Assembly: GCA_028565635.1 (NCBI GenBank)
Contig: JAOXYB010019804.1
Location: 1 to 17,714 of the forward strand
Length of the DNA stretch: 17,714 nucleotides
Origin: Phoronis ovalis
Taxonomy: Eukaryota > Phoronida > Phoronidae
Reading direction: 5' to 3'
Part shown: positions 1-10,091 of the stretch, in pieces
How the letters are laid out: each line of letters opens with the position of its first letter
Position numbering within the stretch: the first letter of the stretch is position 1
Translations under genes and position numbers: made by a program
The notes under the pieces: generated by a model
What the model was told of the DNA's origin: nothing
Database searches by the model: none
The model's input: the letters and a program-made list of their open reading frames with translations, nothing else

Positions 1-690
1 CGACTGGTGGCCATGTTTTTTCCTGATAGTGCACGTTACGTTGCGCCCATTTCGGGAAAGACGAAGCGATGACTGAATGACTCGAAGGTGGATTCATGAA
101 GGCTACAGGTTGATGGGCGTATTAGGCCCGGTAACATTTCAAAGTGACCTTGAAAAGTAGGTCAAATTCTGATACGAATCTTCGACATTTTTTGTGCATA
201 ACATTTCTTTGTCTCGCAATAACTGCTTCAGTTTTTATCGTATCAGCTTTATGTTTGGTGCAGGCTAAATGCTGGTCAAAGTGCAGATCGACTGTTATTT
301 TGACCTGGATAACTTCCAAGATGGCTGACTTGTGGCCATGTTTGTTCACGAGATGCTGTCTCGCAATAACAGCTTTGGTTTTTGTCGGACCATCTTCATA
401 TTTGGTACATGATAAGTACAGATCAAAGTACAGATCAAAGTACAGGTCAGACATAATTTTGACCCCAATTACTTCCAACATGGCCGACTAGTGGCCATGT
501 TTGTTCTCGAGAGTGCACGTTATGTAGTGCCAATTTTGGGGCAGACTTAGTGATGACTGGATTTACGAATTTAAGGCCACTAGGTTGGTAGGTGTATTAG
601 GCCAGGTGACATAGATGGCTTTACAACTAAAGAAACTATATCATATGATGGGCATCTGTGTGCACCAGCAGACCTCTTGTTATGAATTTG
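1..690 (+). repeat. Modular intron repeat, cluster 1
   Basis: Landmark GACTxGTGGCCATG recurs at 2, 327 and 486, giving one long unit (325 bp), one short unit (159 bp) and a partial unit. Unit landmarks in order are: GGCCATGTTTGTTC, a ..GTTGCGCC.. block, a ..GGTGGATTCATGAAGGCC.. block, TGACCTTGA, CTTTCTTTGTCTCGCAATAA, CAGTTTTTATCC, TTCATATTTGGTACAGG, repeated AGGTCAAAGTAC, ATAATTTTGACC and CTTCCAAxATGGCCGACT. The short unit lacks the middle blocks and joins CTCGAGATG directly to CGCAATAACAGC. The cluster is cut by the window edge on the left. Its right end fades near 690 in GGCATCTGTGTGcaccAGCAGACC, which recurs at the end of cluster 2. Confidence 0.85.
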
Positions 691-1649
691 ACACAATAAT
701 TAGCGCCAAACTGAAAAGAAATCGTGGTATTTTGGACATGCTTCCGAGAATGTATAGATTTAAATTCTGTATCAGTATTCATAAAATACAAAATATCGAC
801 GGAAATTAAATTTTGTACAAATCTAAAAATCCCAGAAAATCCAAGAAAAACTTGGTGCATGAATCTAGAGAAACATCAAATTTTCAATAAACGGGGGGTG
901 TACGAATTTTGGAAATTATAAAATCTAAAAAAGGGGGTTTATCCAGCTAAAACTTTTTGAACAGGCATTGTGGTATGTTACTTGGATGTTTTCTGCTCAG
1001 ATATGCTGTAGACTTTGTTAGTAAGCTTTTTTAGCACCTAATAGACAGAGTTTAGTGGATTTATAATTTATGTTCTTGTGTGGTCGTATATGCTAATGTT
1101 ACAAGAAATACGGCTAAGCAGACTTCTTTTATATATTTTATATGTATGAATTGTTGCCAGGGGCATAATGAACATCTAATGATTTTTAACTTGTTAGCCA
1201 CTTGCACATCCGTCACCTGTTCAAGGATGAATTGTTGTAGTTAGAGACCATTCAAGCATGTTGTGAAGGCTGCACGTACAATAATCATATAACCTTACCT
1301 TTCAAATCTAACTACAAATTTCAAAATCCACGAAAGTCCTTAAAACATTAAAACAAAGGAGGGCTAGATACTTTGCAAAATTTCTTTAAAATTGGACTAA
1401 AAATGACTGGGAAACATTGTATTTTCCGACTAGGCCCTCGAACAATTATTTTACTTTCCAAATAGACGAATTGACACAATGTGGGGTCACAGGAAGAGAA
1501 TATATACCCCTCGTTTGCAGTGTTAAAAGTAACCTGAAAGGTGTCACATCTTCACTTTATTCCTTAGGAAAAAACAGTTTGACCGTATTATTATGTCAAA
1601 AACATTCTCCGTAAAGAGGTGTTTCTATTATTACGTCTCTTAGAAGCAA
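691..1649. other. Intron sequence without recognised feature
   Basis: This is AT-rich sequence between repeat clusters 1 and 2. It has only short open frames with no family resemblance and no arrestin-like exon on either strand. Two G-rich runs stand out at about 893-899 and 930-940, but nothing supports a function. Confidence 0.6.
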
Positions 1650-2604
1650 TACACCTTGATCACTTCCAGTATGGCCGACTGGTGGCCATGTTTGTTCCCG
1701 AGGGCACATTGCGCCTAAGATGAAGCGTTGACTGGATGATTCAAAGGTGGATCCACAAAGGCCATAGCTTGATGGGTATATTAGGCTAAGTGACATCTTA
1801 AAATGACCTTGAGAAGTGGATCAAATTGCAACACGAATATATGACATTTTTTTGTGCGTTATACTTTTTGTCTTGCAATCACTCCTTCAGTTTTTATTCG
1901 ATCAGCTTCAGATTTGGTGCAGTATAAATAATGGTCTAAATACAGATTGGTTATAATTTTGACCGTGATCACTTCCAATAGGGCCGACTAGTGGCCATGT
2001 TTGTTTCTGAGGAAAATGAAGCGTTGACTGGACTATTCCAAGGTGGATATACAAAGGCCATAGGTTGGTGTGCATATTCAACCTAATGACATTGTAAAGT
2101 GACCTTGAGAAGTCAAATGCTGATAAATATCTTCAACATTTTTTGTTGTGGGTAACACTTTCTTTGTCTCGCAGTAACTGCTTAACTTTTTATCCGATCA
2201 GCTTCATATTTGGTATTCAGGGTGAATACAGGTCAATTCAATTATAAGTTCAACCTGGATCACTTCCAAGGTAGCTGACTGGCGGCCATTGTTCTCTGTT
2301 GAACATGACAATAACAGCTTCAATATGTATCCGGTGAGCTTCATATTTACTACAGAGTAAGTGCAGGTCAAAGTACAGGTCAGCTTTAATTTTAACCTAG
2401 ATTACTTTCGATGTGGCTGTCTTTTGTTATATTGTTCCTCAGGAATCCTCTCAGAGGGTACATCATGCGGTGCCACTTTTCAAAGAGTTGAAACTTTCAC
2501 TGGACGATTCAAAAGTGTACGATTTGATACAGGGAGAGATCGCTTCAAAACTACTTCACAGTGATTGGCATCTGTCTGAAAAAGCAGACCTTGTGTTAAT
2601 TTAA
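1650..2604 (+). repeat. Modular intron repeat, cluster 2
   Basis: The boundary landmark (GCCGACT/GCTGACT) recurs at about 1677, 1986 and 2277 and in a decayed form near 2415, so spacings are 309, 291 and about 140 bp. TGACCTTGA is intact at 1804-1812 and 2100-2108. A direct repeat AGGTCA-6-AGGTCA lies at 2365-2382. After 2425 the unit is diverged but still shows the CCACTTTTCA...ACTGGACGATTCAAA block. It ends in GGCATCTGTCTGaaaaAGCAGACC, matching the end of cluster 1. Exon A begins 160 bp further on. Confidence 0.8.
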
Positions 2605-2764
2605 AGCTTTATTTTTGTTTAAAGTTTGACAAATTAGAGCTCAATAGAAGTTACTATTTATATTACAGCATTTGTAATTTCTGTTGTGGAGAAAATTGTT
2701 ACGGAATCGTATATGTCTGCACTGCAGAATTACAGGGACAGCTATATATGTTGCATTTTTTCAG

Positions 2765-2825
2765 ATAACTGCATACCTTGGTAAGCGTGACTTTATTGAT
2801 CATCTGGATCATATTGAACCTATTG
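2765..2825 (+). CDS. Beta-arrestin, internal coding exon A (N-domain, residues about 18-38)
   Basis: This exon of 61 bp encodes ITAYLGKRDFIDHLDHIEPI plus the first base of an Asp codon. It is preceded by the acceptor ttttttcag and followed by the strong donor G|gtaagt. It enters in phase 0 and leaves in phase 1, and the leftover G joins AT at 7338 to restore GAT (Asp), giving the arrestin signature EPIDGVV. The family is the arrestins, cytosolic adaptors that bind phosphorylated, activated GPCRs, stop G-protein coupling and recruit clathrin/AP2. The KRDF motif carries, by vertebrate beta-arrestin 1 numbering from memory, the phosphate-sensing Arg25 and polar-core Asp26; both are kept. The exon for residues 1-17 (start Met and the phosphate-binding KK pair) is not seen in 1-2764 and should lie upstream. 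The gene is split across large repeat-filled introns. Confidence 0.95.
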
Positions 2826-2974
2826 GTAAGTAAAGATAATTCATTTAATTGAGTTTAGATTGTATTATTATTGGGCAATATCCACTGTATCCATGGAAAG
2901 TCATTGGTCCTTTTTTTCCCCATCACTATGTATGGGCATATGGTCGTAGGGTATGCAGCGGCTTCGTCGTCGTA

Positions 2975-3585
2975 TGTAACCTTTTCTGTCCTTCTATAAT
3001 GGCTTCAGCTTTTGTCAGATCATCTACGTATTTGGTACAGGGTAAGTACAGGTCAAAGCACAGGTCGGATATAATTTTGACCTTGATTACTTCCAACATG
3101 GCCGATTGGTGGCCATGTTTGTACCTGAGAGTGCACCTCACGTTGCGCTCATTTCTGGAAAGACGAAACGTTGACTTTACAATTCGAAGGTGGATTCACG
3201 TAGGCCATGGATTGGTGGGCGTAATAGCTGCTTCAGTTTTAATCCGATCAGCTTTATATTTGGTACAGGATAAATACAGGTCAAAATGCAGAGCGTCTGT
3301 AATTTCGACATGGATCACATTCAAGATGACCGACTGGCGGCCATGTTTGTTCTCGAGATGTTAGCTCGCAATAGTAGCTTTTGTTTTTGTCGGATCATCT
3401 TCATATTTGGTACAGGGTAAATACTGGTCAAAGTACACGTAGGATATAAGTTTGACCCCGATTACTTCCAACATGGTCGACTGGCGGCCATGTTTGTACC
3501 CGAGAGTGCAAGTTACGTTGCGCCCATTTTGGGAAAGACTAAGCGATGACTGGACGATTCAAAGGTGGATTCACGTAGGCCATCT
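2975..3585 (+). repeat. Modular intron repeat, cluster 3
   Basis: Landmarks are at about 3104, 3332 and 3479, giving units of 228 and 147 bp plus a partial unit. The 228-bp unit joins GGGCGTAATA directly to GCTGCTTCAG, an internal deletion relative to full units. The cluster stops abruptly after GGATTCACGTAGGCCAT, where the antisense retroelement relic begins. Confidence 0.85.
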
Positions 3586-4087
3586 TGATTTTTAGCGTCC
3601 TGATTTAATTTATTCCAAATGGATAAAGTGACTTTGGGTCTAACCAGTAAAGGACAATTTTACAGTCTTAAATATTTAGTACATTCCATTGACAGGTGCT
3701 CCTTCTATAGGCCTACTTCAAGTAACCTATTCACAATAGTATCCAATTTTTCATTAATTGCAGGACCCGATTTCTCACTGGGACTAAACTCATTAACTAA
3801 GGAATCCAGACACGAAATGTTGTCTGTACCATCTGCAATTACAATGTTATCACTAGGTCCTTCAGTGAGGTGTTGAATCAAATCAGTAACAGTATTATCC
3901 GTATGCATGAGCTCATCAATACCGTCATCATAGATGATCCTGTATTGTCACAGGTAAAATGTGCATTGACTGTTTCTTCAACAGTCTTAGAAATAGAATT
4001 CATAATATCTGATTTCATATCAGATAACATTGATAACAACATGTCTTTGACATCAGTATTCTTTGTTTCCGGAGAATTGTCCGCCAT
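3586..4087 (-). pseudogene. Gag-like ORF fragment of a DIRS-type or related retroelement, broken
   Basis: On the minus strand a frame opens at ATG 4087 with MADNSPETKNTDVKDMLL and a predicted helical segment. A frame change near 3950 leads to a second frame (about 3950-3705) with LDSLVNEFSPSEKSGPAINE, KLDTIVNRLLEVGL and a stop at 3705-3707. A further frame change near 3660 gives NCPLLVRPKV and SIWNKLNQDAKNQD. The order acidic linker, PAINEKL..IVN, KYLR..NC..L..PKV, IWNKL is one I recognise from uncharacterised gag-like proteins that are common in cnidarian, mollusc and echinoderm genomes and are often linked to DIRS-like reverse transcriptases. That assignment is from memory. The relic has at least two frame changes and one stop, is cut off at 3585 by repeat cluster 3, and lies antisense to the arrestin gene. 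No reverse transcriptase part is present. Confidence 0.6.
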
Positions 4088-4151
4088 GACAGAAAATGGC
4101 CACTTGTACTTGTCTTGTACACACACCCAATTTTGATTACAAATGTGTCAA

Positions 4152-4420
4152 CTAAAAAAGACAAAATGTAATATAAGTAAAACACGGTTTATGATATTTG
4201 AGAGTAAACTAGTCCAAAACTGAACTCTCATAATAAGATCAAGACTTTCATTATTTTTCACCGAAACAAGTTTGGAGCTGTAAGAAAGGGCGTAAGTCTT
4301 GATCTCCTCGGACACGTCCGCAGGTATTTTTAAAGTTATTCCAACTGGACACTTCCAGATTGGTAGACTATAGGACGAATGTAATTTAATTACTACTAAG
4401 AACGAGAATACCCAACTTAC
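4152..4420 (-). other. Possible 5' untranslated intron of the antisense retroelement relic
   Basis: On the minus strand CCTATTAG|GTAAGTTGG (exon end at 4421) is a near-consensus donor. TTTTGTCTTTTTTAG (AG at 4153-4152) is a strong pyrimidine-rich acceptor, 64 bp before the ATG at 4087. A 269-bp intron removed here would join a noncoding first exon to the gag-like frame. This is inferred from splice-site strength alone. Confidence 0.35.
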
Positions 4421-4502
4421 CTAATAGGAAGACAGGGACTCGAAACTTAGACAATGGACGCACGACCAAAAACACGTCTATTTGTATCCACGGCAATACT
4501 AT

Positions 4503-4556
4503 GCACTGATCTGCGGCGGTCAGTGCGCATCTCATGGCAACCCGGAAGTACGTCAT
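4503..4556 (-). promoter_or_regulatory. Promoter-like motif cluster upstream of the antisense relic
   Basis: A locally CpG-rich patch contains the inverted repeat GCACTGA (4503-4509) / TCAGTGC (4520-4526). It is followed by CATGGCAAC (4533-4541; an RFX X-box-like half-site on the minus strand), CCGGAAGT (4542-4549; ETS consensus) and TACGTCA (4549-4555; CRE-like). It sits about 130 bp before the predicted minus-strand donor. The motif matches are seen directly; promoter activity is inferred. Confidence 0.35.
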
Positions 4557-4560
4557 GATT

Positions 4561-5501
4561 TGGTAGAATTAAAATGTGATAGCTAAGTATCCCGTATTAA
4601 CTCAAAGGAGCTTTAAACTGCTGCCATTGGGCAATTATTAGAGATGGGCATTGTTGATTTAAGTCTACAGAAAAGGAGATTATTAGAGTAAATATGGTAT
4701 ATCCAAAAATTATAAAATAAGATGCAACATTTTGAAAATGCGGTATGATGCATATAAATTCTGTGCCTATGTTTAAAGAATTATTAACAATATGGTTTCA
4801 GGGACCTGTCTTTAAGTTACAGTACCAGCATTTTAAAACTTAATTCAGTACGGCCAGAATACGATTGCTATTATTGTATAAAGATTAATCCTCTTGTTCA
4901 CGGTAAATATATATATGTATGTGTGTGTGTGTACTTCTTTTGAATTTTGCATTATTTACCGCTAACTTGAATGAAGTTTTTTGCCTGTTTTTTACATAAG
5001 AGTAACCTACAAAGTTTTCCAATTTCGTATAGTCATGTAACATAGATGAGCTTTTGTAATGGATATATTTCGAGTACTAAGTAATGTCAAACAATAAGAG
5101 AGCCGAACTATCCAATGGGCTATAAACGTACAGAATAGTGGCGATAATGTTGACGATGTAATTTTTATCGACGTATCCTCCATCCGGCTCGAAAATTGGT
5201 TAACATGGTGCTGTCTACAAGGATTGGTAATTTTCTTTTCTTAAAATAAGTTTTTTAGACTAATATAACTAAGAAGACTTAGAGGATTATATGAAATGTG
5301 AAATTGAATTTTATAAATCATGTCAGAAATCTCGGGGTTCTTATCCTCTGCGCTCATCGCTTTCATGCAATAATTGTCTCAGGAATAAGCAACTTTTAAA
5401 CTCATATATTCTATACTTTGTTATTTTTTTCACTTCAATATACGACACTCATACAAGTTGCTCAAGGCAAATACTTTTAATTTACATTTAATTTCTTTTC
5501 G
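4561..5501. other. Intron sequence with one microsatellite, otherwise featureless
   Basis: AT-rich intron between the retroelement relic and the transposase relic. Apart from the (AT)n/(GT)n tract at 4907-4933 I see no coding, RNA or repeat-family signal. An open frame at 5291-5491 has no recognisable similarity. Confidence 0.55.
4907..4933. repeat. AT/GT microsatellite
   Basis: A short ATATATATATGTAT run passes into six GT dinucleotides. It is a compound simple repeat. Confidence 0.9.
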
Positions 5502-6118
5502 GGAGCTCCTGCAAAGCCAAAGTCAAAACCAAAGCAGCCGACAAGCTGCCTACGTGTGTTGGCAGTGATAAAACGTAAAAGGGCAACAAGACTTGTTATA
5601 TTTGAAGGTATAAAATGGACCAGTTCCTGTTTAGGCAGATTTTCAAGGGACACACTTGATTCTTTCATTCACCAGAAATATTCCAAATCGCACATTTTTT
5701 GTTTTTAGGTATTATTAAGCAAAACGTAGATTGGGTAAACTTTCATTATGTTGCTTCATGCGCAATATTTATTGATTTCAGTTGACCCCCGTAATGTATT
5801 AAATCGCATTACTATAGCTTTTGAAAAGTTATTAACTCAAGATTAAAGCCAATTAGTGTTTATAGTGAAGGTATCAAATGCTATGATTATGATATGAACA
5901 CCTTAATACATAATACCATTGTCCGTTTTCCACAGTTTTGACGTTTCAGGACAACGACCCAAAACATACTAGTCGATACTTGCAAGATTATTACGAACAT
6001 GCTGATATAAACTGGTGGAAGAGTAATGAGAATCACCTGAAAACATATGGGCCGAATTAAAATATTACATCAGGTCAAACTGCATTCAAAGACGAAATAC
6101 GCGGGCTGCTTATGATAG
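5502..6118 (+). pseudogene. Tc1/mariner-superfamily transposase, broken
   Basis: Two blocks of a DDE transposase are visible. The first (5502-5694) reads KPKSKPKQP, then KRKRATRLVIFEGI (5571-5612) and DSFIHQKYSKSH. These match the Tc1-like PKPKHP...ISKRGATRLVIFEGI...PFI.EK.P..H stretch. The second (5944-6118) holds QDNDPKHTSR (5947-5976) with the second catalytic Asp, INWWKS, then PENIWAELKYYIR (6036-6074) with the catalytic Glu in PENIW. The frames differ between blocks, and there is another frame change plus loss of a few codons inside the usual ESPDLNPIEN stretch, so the Asp-to-Glu spacing is shorter than 34. The first catalytic Asp region and the N-terminal HTH domains are missing, and 249 bp (5695-5943) separate the blocks. 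The element is dead and lies in arrestin intron A-B in the sense orientation. I could not find terminal inverted repeats. Confidence 0.85.
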
Positions 6119-7337
6119 TTAACAACTGATTACTGCATTTAACTGTACATGTAGTAAATGTTTAATTGAATGCAAATTCTGTCATTTTGTAGATCTTCGA
6201 AATTTTATAAAACAAACTGTGGAAGAAACTACATGTAGAGGTATTTTGATTTTCATAGAAATTAGGTTGGTTAAAGTAGAAATTAAATTTTTTGCTACGT
6301 AGCAGTATAATTAATTATTAATTTTTATGTGGCATTCAGTTGTAATTATGTTTAAAATCGACTCGACTAACGTACTATCATGTATATTAAAAATAAAACG
6401 TTCGGTTATCTTGTGCGTAATTCGGAATGAAAATATGTTATATTGTAAATACATTTTCTGTACTTAAATAAATGGAGAATTTTTCAAATCATTGTTAAAT
6501 TTATTTTGCATGCACTTTAGCTAATAATCTAATCCTTAAAAGACCCCGCATGTGGATACTGATCTCTAGAAAGGCAAACCCAGCTTCTTAAAATACGCAC
6601 GACTGACTGGCAATGTGGCTTGTAATTACGGTAATGCTGTGTAATTTCTTTACTTCAATAACGAAAGATAAATCATTTACAACTCAGAATCATGATATTG
6701 CTATCCAATATATACACATACATGTATCTTCATTTGCGCATGTGTTATTCTAAAATTAAAAGCAACATCGTACAGGAAATCCCTGAACTGGAATAACTAT
6801 ATGTCCATTACACATCTCAGTAATATTGTAAACATCTTTGCCTGTAAATAGTGATTGGCTAAAAGTACACGTAATCCAATACAACAATTTTATTAATCTC
6901 CGACAAAAAAACTAACTAAAATGTCACAGCAAAAATCTGCTACTGTTATCTAACAATTGCTGATTATATTAAAATCATCTTATTAAAAATTTGAAAGAAA
7001 TAGGCATATGAACGTGTGTAAGATTTTCCGTTACTGCATCAACAGGTGGAATAAATTTATTCTAAATATACTAGCATAATAATCTTATTTGCTGATAATG
7101 GATAATAACGGTCCAGCTCAGCATCTAATCTGGCATGAACTATTTCGAAAGTAAACGAATACAACTGACAGTTGTCGTGAAATCTTCGTGAAGGTACAAT
7201 AAATGTCAGTCACCGCAGGCTGTGTGACGTCTGTACTCTGGCCGTACTCTGTAAAGACGTTAAGCTTATAAATACTGGTACTGTAGATGTTTTAATAAAT
7301 ACTATGTTTTCTGTTAACTGGAAAGTTTTACTTTCAG
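6119..7337. other. Intron sequence up to exon B
   Basis: AT-rich sequence with many stops in all frames. No repeat-family match was seen. Near its end TATAAATA occurs at 7267-7274 and an ATG at 7304 is in frame with exon B. Otherwise there is nothing to annotate. Confidence 0.6.
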
Positions 7338-7579
7338 ATGGAGTTGTTTTAGTTGATCCAGATTATCTGAAGGATAGAAAAGTCTTTGCTCATGTACTGG
7401 CCGCTTTTCGTTATGGTCGGGAAGATCTTGATGTACTTGGCTTGACATTCAGGAAAGATTTATTTTTGGCATCCATGCAAGTTTACCCACCTACAGAAGA
7501 AAACAAAAGACCTTTAACCCGACTTCAGGAGCGTCTTATCAAGAAATTAGGACCAAATGCTCATCCGTTTTTCTTCCAG
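7338..7579 (+). CDS. Beta-arrestin, internal coding exon B (N-domain with finger loop, residues about 38-118)
   Basis: This 242-bp exon completes the Asp codon begun in exon A and then encodes 80 residues, starting [16 protein letters not shown] and ending [10 protein letters not shown]. The acceptor is tactttcag and the donor is CAG|gtattt, a weaker match than the other two donors. It contains the finger loop ([13 protein letters not shown]), the segment that inserts into the cytoplasmic cavity of the active receptor, followed by the near-invariant RKDL and [11 protein letters not shown] blocks. There is no indel against vertebrate beta-arrestin 1. [12 protein letters not shown] and LASMQVYPP fit the invertebrate beta-arrestin/kurtz type better than visual arrestins. 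The exon ends in phase 0. The following intron (7580-7669) is only 90 bp; although 90 is a multiple of three, it has an in-frame stop, so retention would truncate the protein. Reading is also open for 34 nt upstream of the acceptor, from ATG at 7304. Confidence 0.97.
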
Positions 7580-7669
7580 GTATTTTTCTTTATTGCATCA
7601 ACATACAATTACAGATAATCACTGAAATTATGTTTGATAATTAAGCATAAATGTTGATACTTCTTTCAG

Positions 7670-7729
7670 CTGCCTCCAAATTCCCCTGCCTCCGTGACTT
7701 TACAACCAGCTCCAGGTGACACAGGCAAG
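7670..7729 (+). CDS. Beta-arrestin, internal coding exon C (N-domain, residues about 119-138)
   Basis: This 60-bp, phase 0/0 exon encodes LPPNSPASVTLQPAPGDTGK, the PP-x-x-P-x-SVTLQP-x-x-DTGK block of arrestins, which leads to the CGVDYE strand in the next exon. The acceptor is acttctttcag and the donor AAG|gtgagt is strong. It follows exon B after 90 bp. I searched the remaining 9,985 bp for the expected continuation (Cys-Gly-Val-Asp-Tyr-Glu codons) and did not find it, so the next exon is probably beyond the window. The three exons together give 121 residues of a protein that is usually about 400-420 residues long. Confidence 0.95.
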
Positions 7730-8043
7730 GTGAGTGTTTCACAATTTAATTAGTAATACAATGTGTCATTCCTTTTGCACAGAAATAGATGCATTGTTTG
7801 CCAGGTCCATTTGCTTGTCCGTCAATATTCTGTTTCACTTCCATTAAAACTAGGCATGTCGTTACAGATTTAAATAAAAATATGTATTGTTTTTCTGAAA
7901 CTTTACCACGTTTGCTATTTTACAGTTGTAATATTTTCAGACTCGTGTCTAAAATGTACAAAATTTAATATTCTTAATGGCACCTAAAAAAAATGTACAT
8001 CCTATGGCAAAACACCTGGATTGTTTATCAACAACTAAACGAT
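7730..8043. other. Start of long intron after exon C
   Basis: Plain AT-rich intron sequence between the strong donor of exon C and repeat cluster 4. No features seen. Confidence 0.6.
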
Positions 8044-8924
8044 AAGTGAGTCAAATGCCAATCCGATTGACATTTTTATGCCCATCCACATAGTTGCTGG
8101 GCATATAGTTGAAGCGAACGCGTGGCCATGTTGGTTCTCGAGAGTACTGTATAATAACAGCTTCAATTTTATCCGATCCGCTTCATACTCAATGCAGAGT
8201 AAGTACAGGTCACAGTATAGGCTATTTGTAATTTTGACCAAGATTACTTCCAAAATGGCCGACTGGCACCATGTGTGTTCCTGCGAGGGCACATAACGTT
8301 GCGTCTACAGCTGCATTACCTGGACGATTGAAAGGTGGTTTTAGGAAGGTCATAGGTTGATGGGCGTAATAGGCTAGGTGACATTTTGAAATGACCTTGA
8401 CAAGTAAGTCAAATGCCAGCAGAAATCTTCGGCATTTTTGCTGTGCATAACACTCGCAGTAGTTGCTTCAGTTCTTGTCCAATCAACTTCGTATTCGGTA
8501 CAGGTGATATGTAATATTGACCCGGATTACTTCCAATACGGCCAACTGGTTGTACGTCGTTATAACAACTTCTGTTTTTATCCAATCAGCTTCATGTTGA
8601 GTACAAAGTAAGTACTTGTCACTGTACAGGATTAGTGTAATTTTGACTCAGATTACAGATGGCTAGCGGCCATATTTGTTCCTGACAGGACACGTCGCAT
8701 TGCATCTATACTAAGATGAAGCGCTGCCTGGATGATTCAAGGGTGGTTATAAGAAGGTTGATGGCTAGATTTTATTCAGTCTGCCTCATATTTGGTACAG
8801 GGTAAATACAGATCAAAGTACAGGGTGGTTATAATTTTGATTAGCATTACTTCCCAAGATGGCCGATTGATGACCATGTTGGTTCTTGAGATTGTTCGTC
8901 GTAATAACAGCTTCAGTTTTAATC
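8044..8924 (+). repeat. Modular intron repeat, cluster 4
   Basis: Boundary landmarks are at about 8261, 8544, 8662 and 8865 (spacings about 283, 118 and 203 bp), mixing long, short and deleted units. TGACCTTGA is intact at 8392-8400. The cluster breaks off inside the CAGTTTTTATCC block (cttcagttttaatc, ending at 8924) and the same block resumes at 10092. Confidence 0.85.
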
Positions 8925-10091
8925 TGTAGCCTCTATGACCACAAAGAAGCACTCACAGCGCGAAATGGTTAGCGATAAGTACCACACGCATTCTGCTTAA
9001 ACATGACCTATGCTAGCTAGCTAGCTGGAATTGGTCACGCACTGGGTAACTGTGTAAGCCTAGCAACAGGTATAAAAAGCCTACGCTCAAGTACGCTGCT
9101 TATTGCGAATTAGGCTTCATATCAAAGCACAATAGCATAAAAGCGTATAGCTATGAATAGAGTAATTGGTTATATGTTCAATCCTATTTCATGGTCCTAT
9201 TTCGATGATCAGTATTTATTATAAATCTTTTCCTTTTATAAGTGGATAGATTTTTGGCAATGAATTTTAAATTACTGAATGAATCTTGCTAAAACTGCCT
9301 ACATACATTTCTTAATATAGTAATATATAAGAAGTGTTTTTAGTTTGAAGTTTTGTAACCTGATTGAGGAATAAGTCTGCATATTTGCTGTGCATGGCTG
9401 TAATTTTTTCAGTCGAGGGGAAAATGCGCAAAACATTAAAGAAGCAATTCTGAAAGTGTTAAGCTTACTTGAGAATCAAGAGTCAGAAGCAATTTTAACC
9501 AATTATTATATCTGAATATCCAATTTTATAGTTTTGGCAGGACTTATGCCTGTTTCACAATCTTATCTAACTGTATATTTCTTTAATTAACAAAAAAGAA
9601 ACGATAATTGTCACATAAATACATCTTTTACTTGTAAATACCGTTTTTTTTAAATTTCTCAAATATTTGCCAGTTCAGGCACGTTTTGACGACTTTTCAT
9701 GTTGTGCACAATATTATTTACTTGAAAACATTGCTACAAGAAAAATGTACTTAAACAACATATTATCCGCCATCAATTTTCGGATAAACTTTATGCCAGA
9801 CAAAAATCGACCATAAGTGGTGAACACGCCTATCGCGGTAGGTACCCAATCATTTGTGAGCAATATCAGTTGTGACGTACAGTACCAATATTAGTGGTCA
9901 CATGATTTCTAGCTAAGTCGGATTTTTCACCGGTCTTCAGAAAAAGCTGTTCTTTCATTAAAAATCGACTAGAAAAGGGAGACCTGATTTTGTAAATTTA
10001 TTCCAAAGAATATTGCCAAGCAAAATTCAAAAAAAAATAAAATATCAATATTTTTTGTAATTTACAGTACGTTAACGATTCTCGCCAAGTT
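8925..10091. mobile_element. Unidentified insertion of about 1.17 kb splitting a repeat unit
   Basis: The repeat unit stops after AGTTTTAATC (8915-8924) and resumes with AGTTTTTATC (10093-10102). The block that occurs once in intact units is therefore present on both sides, as a target duplication would produce. The inserted DNA begins TGTAGCCTC. It contains a (GCTA)n run at 9012-9026 and a TATA-box-like TATAAAAAG at 9071-9079, and it ends in AT-rich sequence with an A9 run. No open frame of note, terminal inverted repeat or known domain is visible. A nonautonomous element or the remains of a solo LTR are possible. Alternatively, unrelated sequence simply separates two repeat copies. Confidence 0.45.

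Noticed and set aside
144-491. 115-codon open frame on the + strand
   Set aside because: It runs across two units of the modular repeat, and its peptide repeats with the DNA. The same pattern appears in other copies with stops, so it is not a gene.
2849-3364. 171-codon open frame on the + strand, the longest in the window
   Set aside because: It lies mostly inside repeat cluster 3 and begins without an ATG just after the exon A donor. It has no family resemblance.
9012-9026. GCTAGCTAGCTAGCT run as a possible regulatory palindrome
   Set aside because: It is a short tetranucleotide microsatellite, sufficiently explained as a simple repeat.
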